Below the pieces are notes generated by a model. That model was given only the letters and a program-made list of their open reading frames with translations, ran no database searches and was not told the DNA's origin. A stretch of 64,000 nt of DNA, taken from the NCBI RefSeq assembly GCF_050753365.1, contig NZ_JBLZFY010000011.1, positions 1-64,000 of the forward strand, read 5' to 3'. This DNA comes from Geminocystis sp050753365. Its GTDB lineage: Bacteria; Cyanobacteriota; Cyanobacteriia; Cyanobacteriales; Cyanobacteriaceae. A program made the position numbers and the translations under genes. Positions 61,468-64,000 of the stretch are shown here, in pieces. Within the stretch, counting starts at the first letter, position 1; the number at the start of each line of letters is the position of its first letter.

Positions 61468-63873
61468 ATGCTTAAAATCGAACTACCTAAAATTCCTGCT
61501 TGTGCTTGGCAATGTGAAATCGGCAAAATTTGGGAGAAACCTTATACTGTACGTTATGAGAGTAACTTAGATGACGGTGCAAATCATGGAATGCCATTAG
61601 GGGGATTTGGTAGCGGTTGCATAGGTAGAGGCGTTAACGGTGATTTTAACCTGTGGCATATTGACGGCGGTAATCATATTTTCAAGGCTTTATCCGCTTG
61701 TCAGTTTAGTGTGTTTGAGCAGGTAGAAGGGGAAACTCCTCAAGTTTATGCCATGAGTACAACTCCTCCCGAAGATGGTAGTTTATCTAGTTGGACATGG
61801 TATCCCCAAGGCAAAGGCACTTATTCGGCTTTGTATCCTCGCAGTTGGTTTGACTATCAAGGGGTATTTAAGTCTCATATCGTGTGTGAACAATTTTCCC
61901 CTATTTGGGGGGGAAGTTATCAAGAGGCTAGTTATCCAGTGGCGATGTTTGATTGGAGTATTCATAATCCCACTGACAAAGATATTACTATAAGTATCAT
62001 GTTTTCTTGGCAAAATAGTGTAGGTTGGTTTACTAATGCCATTAAAAGTCCTACGGTAAAGGTTAGGGATGATGGAAGCCCTGAGTATGAATATCAACCT
62101 CGTTGGGGTGATAGCACGGGTAATCTTAATCAGTGGATTCAGGATAATTTTCGGGTGGGTTGTCTGTTCGATCGAATACGCATGAATGACGAACCGAAGG
62201 AGGGAGAAGGACAGTTTGCCATCGCTAGTGTGACGAATCCCACTTTAGAGGTTTTTTATCATAGCCGTTGGAATCCCAAGGGTGACGGTAGTGAGTTATG
62301 GGATTATTTTGCTATGAATGGAACATTGCCTGATTACCAAGATGAGACACCTGCCGAGCCGGGGGAGCAAATTGCGGGGGCGATGGCGATCAGATTTACT
62401 ATTAAAGCGGGAAAAACTAAAAAAATTCCCTTTGTTTTGGCTTGGGATTTCCCTGTCACTGAATTTGCCGAAGGAATCAACTATTATCGCCGTTATACGG
62501 ACTTTTTCGGCAGAAATGGTAAAAATGTTTGGGCAATAGTACGCACTGCTTTAAAACATAGCGATATGTGGCAAAATCGTATTGAAGAATGGCAAAAACC
62601 TATCTTAACTCGATCGAACCTCCCTGATTGGCTTAAAATGGCGTTGTTTAACGAATTATATCTTTTAACCGATGGTGGTAGTTTATGGACAGCCGCCACA
62701 GAAAATGATCCTGTTGGACAGTTCGGTGTGCTAGAATGTATCGATTATAGATGGTATGAAAGTTTAGATGTAAGGTTATACGGTTCATTTGGCTTGATTG
62801 AATTATGGCCTCGTTTAGATAAGTCAATTTTAGAGGCGTTTAGTCATGCTATTTCTCACTCAGACGATACTCCTCGTATTATCGGTTATAACCGTGCTAG
62901 TGCCATTAGAAAGGCAAAAGGTGCAACCCCCCACGACTTAGGTGCACCGAATGAACATCCTTGGGAGAAAACCAACTATACTAGCTATCAAGATTGCAAC
63001 TTGTGGAAAGATTTAGGTTGCGATTTTGTTTTGCAAGTCTATCGAGATTATCTATTTACAGGAAGCAAAGATCAAGATTTTTTGTGGGAATGTTGGGATA
63101 GTATTGTGGAAACCCTCCATTATGTTAAGGGTTTTGACTTAGATGGTGATGGAATCCCCGAAAATTCAGGTGCGCCAGATCAAACTTTTGATGATTGGCG
63201 ATTACAAGGGATAAGTGCCTACTGTGGCGGTTTATGGATTGTTGCGCTGGAGGCAGGTATTGCCATTGGTAAAATCTTAATTGCTAATCCCCCCATGAAT
63301 CCTAATTTACAACCCGATGATTTCCCCGAAGGCATTAAAAGTTCGATCGAACTGTTTGCAGATTGGTTACAAAAATCAAGGGCAATTTATCATGAAACTT
63401 TATGGAATGGGGAATATTATCGCTTAGATAGTGAAAGTGGTTCGGATGTAGTTATGGCAGATCAACTTTCAGGGCAATTTTACGCTCAAATTTTAGGATT
63501 ACCAAATGTTGTTGAACCTAAGTACGTTCGATCGAGCTTAAATAAAGTCTATGAGGCTTGTTACCTCAAATTCCATGACGGCAAATTCGGTATTGCTAAC
63601 GGCTTAAAACCAGACGGAAAACCAGTCAAAGAAAACGATACTCACCCCTTAGAAGTATGGACTGGTATTAATTATGGTATCGTGGCATTTATGATACTTA
63701 ACGGCATGAAAGAAGAAGGGTTTAAGGTTGCACAAACAGTAGTTAACCAAGTCTATGAAAACGGCTTACAATTCCGCACTCCTGAAGCGATAACCGCCCT
63801 TGGCACATTTCGAGCGAGTCATTATTTACGCGCTATGGCAATATGGGCAATCTACCATGTCTTAACGAAATAG
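61468..63873 (+). CDS. GH116 family beta-glucosidase (GBA2-like)
   Basis: About 801 residues from the ATG at 61468 (MLKIELPK); a GTG two codons earlier is also possible. The N-terminal beta-sandwich has PLGGFGSGCIGRGVNGDFNLW; the C-terminal (alpha/alpha)6 barrel holds LECIDYRWYESLDVRLYGSF near 425 with the nucleophile Glu, and DLDGDGIPENSGAPDQTFDDW near 565-580 with the acid/base Asp. Relatives hydrolyse beta-glucosides including glucosylceramide. No signal peptide, so cytoplasmic. Natural substrate in cyanobacteria unknown. Confidence 0.9.
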   Translation: MLKIELPKIPACAWQCEIGKIWEKPYTVRYESNLDDGANHGMPLGGFGSGCIGRGVNGDFNLWHIDGGNHIFKALSACQFSVFEQVEGETPQVYAMSTTPPEDGSLSSWTWYPQGKGTYSALYPRSWFDYQGVFKSHIVCEQFSPIWGGSYQEASYPVAMFDWSIHNPTDKDITISIMFSWQNSVGWFTNAIKSPTVKVRDDGSPEYEYQPRWGDSTGNLNQWIQDNFRVGCLFDRIRMNDEPKEGEGQFAIASVTNPTLEVFYHSRWNPKGDGSELWDYFAMNGTLPDYQDETPAEPGEQIAGAMAIRFTIKAGKTKKIPFVLAWDFPVTEFAEGINYYRRYTDFFGRNGKNVWAIVRTALKHSDMWQNRIEEWQKPILTRSNLPDWLKMALFNELYLLTDGGSLWTAATENDPVGQFGVLECIDYRWYESLDVRLYGSFGLIELWPRLDKSILEAFSHAISHSDDTPRIIGYNRASAIRKAKGATPHDLGAPNEHPWEKTNYTSYQDCNLWKDLGCDFVLQVYRDYLFTGSKDQDFLWECWDSIVETLHYVKGFDLDGDGIPENSGAPDQTFDDWRLQGISAYCGGLWIVALEAGIAIGKILIANPPMNPNLQPDDFPEGIKSSIELFADWLQKSRAIYHETLWNGEYYRLDSESGSDVVMADQLSGQFYAQILGLPNVVEPKYVRSSLNKVYEACYLKFHDGKFGIANGLKPDGKPVKENDTHPLEVWTGINYGIVAFMILNGMKEEGFKVAQTVVNQVYENGLQFRTPEAITALGTFRASHYLRAMAIWAIYHVLTK

Positions 63874-63882
63874 TGAATAGTT

Positions 63883-63919
63883 TTTAATTCTTAATTCTTA
63901 ATTCTTAATTCTTAATTCT
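63883..63919. repeat. TTCTTAA heptamer run
   Basis: At least four TTCTTAA units, the same unit as at 23090-23151. The stop codon of the histidine kinase gene falls within this run. Confidence 0.85.
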
Positions 63920-64000
63920 ACTTTTGTCTTTTCTTTGGAGTGGCAAAGTAATTGTAAACCATGCACCTTTGGTTTCAGGGTGGTTATGGGCTGTTATCGT
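63905..64000 (-). CDS. sensor histidine kinase, C-terminal end (partial)
   Basis: The last 31 codons of a minus-strand gene that continues beyond the window. They read TITAHNHPETKGAWFTITLP, then LQRKDKSRIKN-stop, which is the end of a HATPase_c domain (the G2 box GAWFTITLP). The final codons come from the TTCTTAA repeat run. The rest of the protein and its receiver partner are outside the window. Confidence 0.8.
   Translation of the reverse strand, partial: TITAHNHPETKGAWFTITLPLQRKDKSRIKN

Overview
The window reads as chromosomal DNA of a low-GC cyanobacterium, probably a unicellular Geminocystis- or Cyanobacterium-like lineage. The pointers are an NrtABCD nitrate transporter with the cyanobacterial NrtC fusion, the Rubisco chaperone Raf1, a solanesyl diphosphate synthase, an SLH/OprB-type iron porin, UrtC, GTA-N8-TAC NtcA boxes, heptanucleotide tandem repeats, and CGATCG (HIP1-like) palindromes throughout. 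The genus is inference; no rRNA is present.

Layout. 1-2545: the 3' tail of one group II intron, then a second intron with an RT/maturase/HNH ORF, lying in what looks like the 3' tail of a decayed tnpB; the tnpB right end (omega RNA) survives at 2409-2545. 2602-6664: lemA, a lipase-like hydrolase, rnhB, a membrane pentapeptide protein and an M41-like membrane protease. 6787-11801 (minus strand): an accessory block of two Uma2 proteins, a methyltransferase, DUF29, two near-identical Rpn/PDDEXK-like proteins and a DUF29 gene remnant. 11868-23150: tusA-like, rsgA, a Crp/Fnr regulator, a 33-residue membrane microprotein, a long empty stretch, sds, porin, a structured non-coding region, bioB and topA. 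23156-31564: ABC ATPase, DCC-family protein, lipoprotein, an MmeI-like restriction-modification enzyme, a phosphopantetheinyl transferase, thiL, a PIN toxin-antitoxin pair and a CheY-like regulator. 31690-40802: urtC behind a textbook NtcA promoter, tRNA-Lys, PsiE-like, pentapeptide/TPR, a J-like/HExxH membrane protein, a serpin, an ArsC/Spx-like protein, a TerB-like membrane protein and a HigB-type toxin with an abnormal partner. 41262-50208: a membrane ORF ended by an IS605-type TnpB element, tRNA-Asn, an Rrf2 pair, nrtABCD and tRNA-Ser. 50401-64000: recF, a diguanylate cyclase, MscS, raf1, a repeat-rich membrane protein, a GH116 glucosidase and the 3' end of a histidine kinase gene.

How the parts work together. 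Nitrogen acquisition is the clearest theme: nrtABCD and urtC both carry NtcA-type promoters. Nitrate and nitrite reductase genes are not in the window. The mobile and defence content is the most unusual part: an intron next to an orphan omega RNA, an intact TnpB whose right end supplies a neighbour's stop codon, a single-chain restriction-modification enzyme with in-frame palindromic repeats, and a duplicated nuclease-like block. I did not find one clear undescribed multi-gene system. The best leads are the intron/omega RNA nest, the structured RNA upstream of bioB, and the membrane-tailed NrtD.
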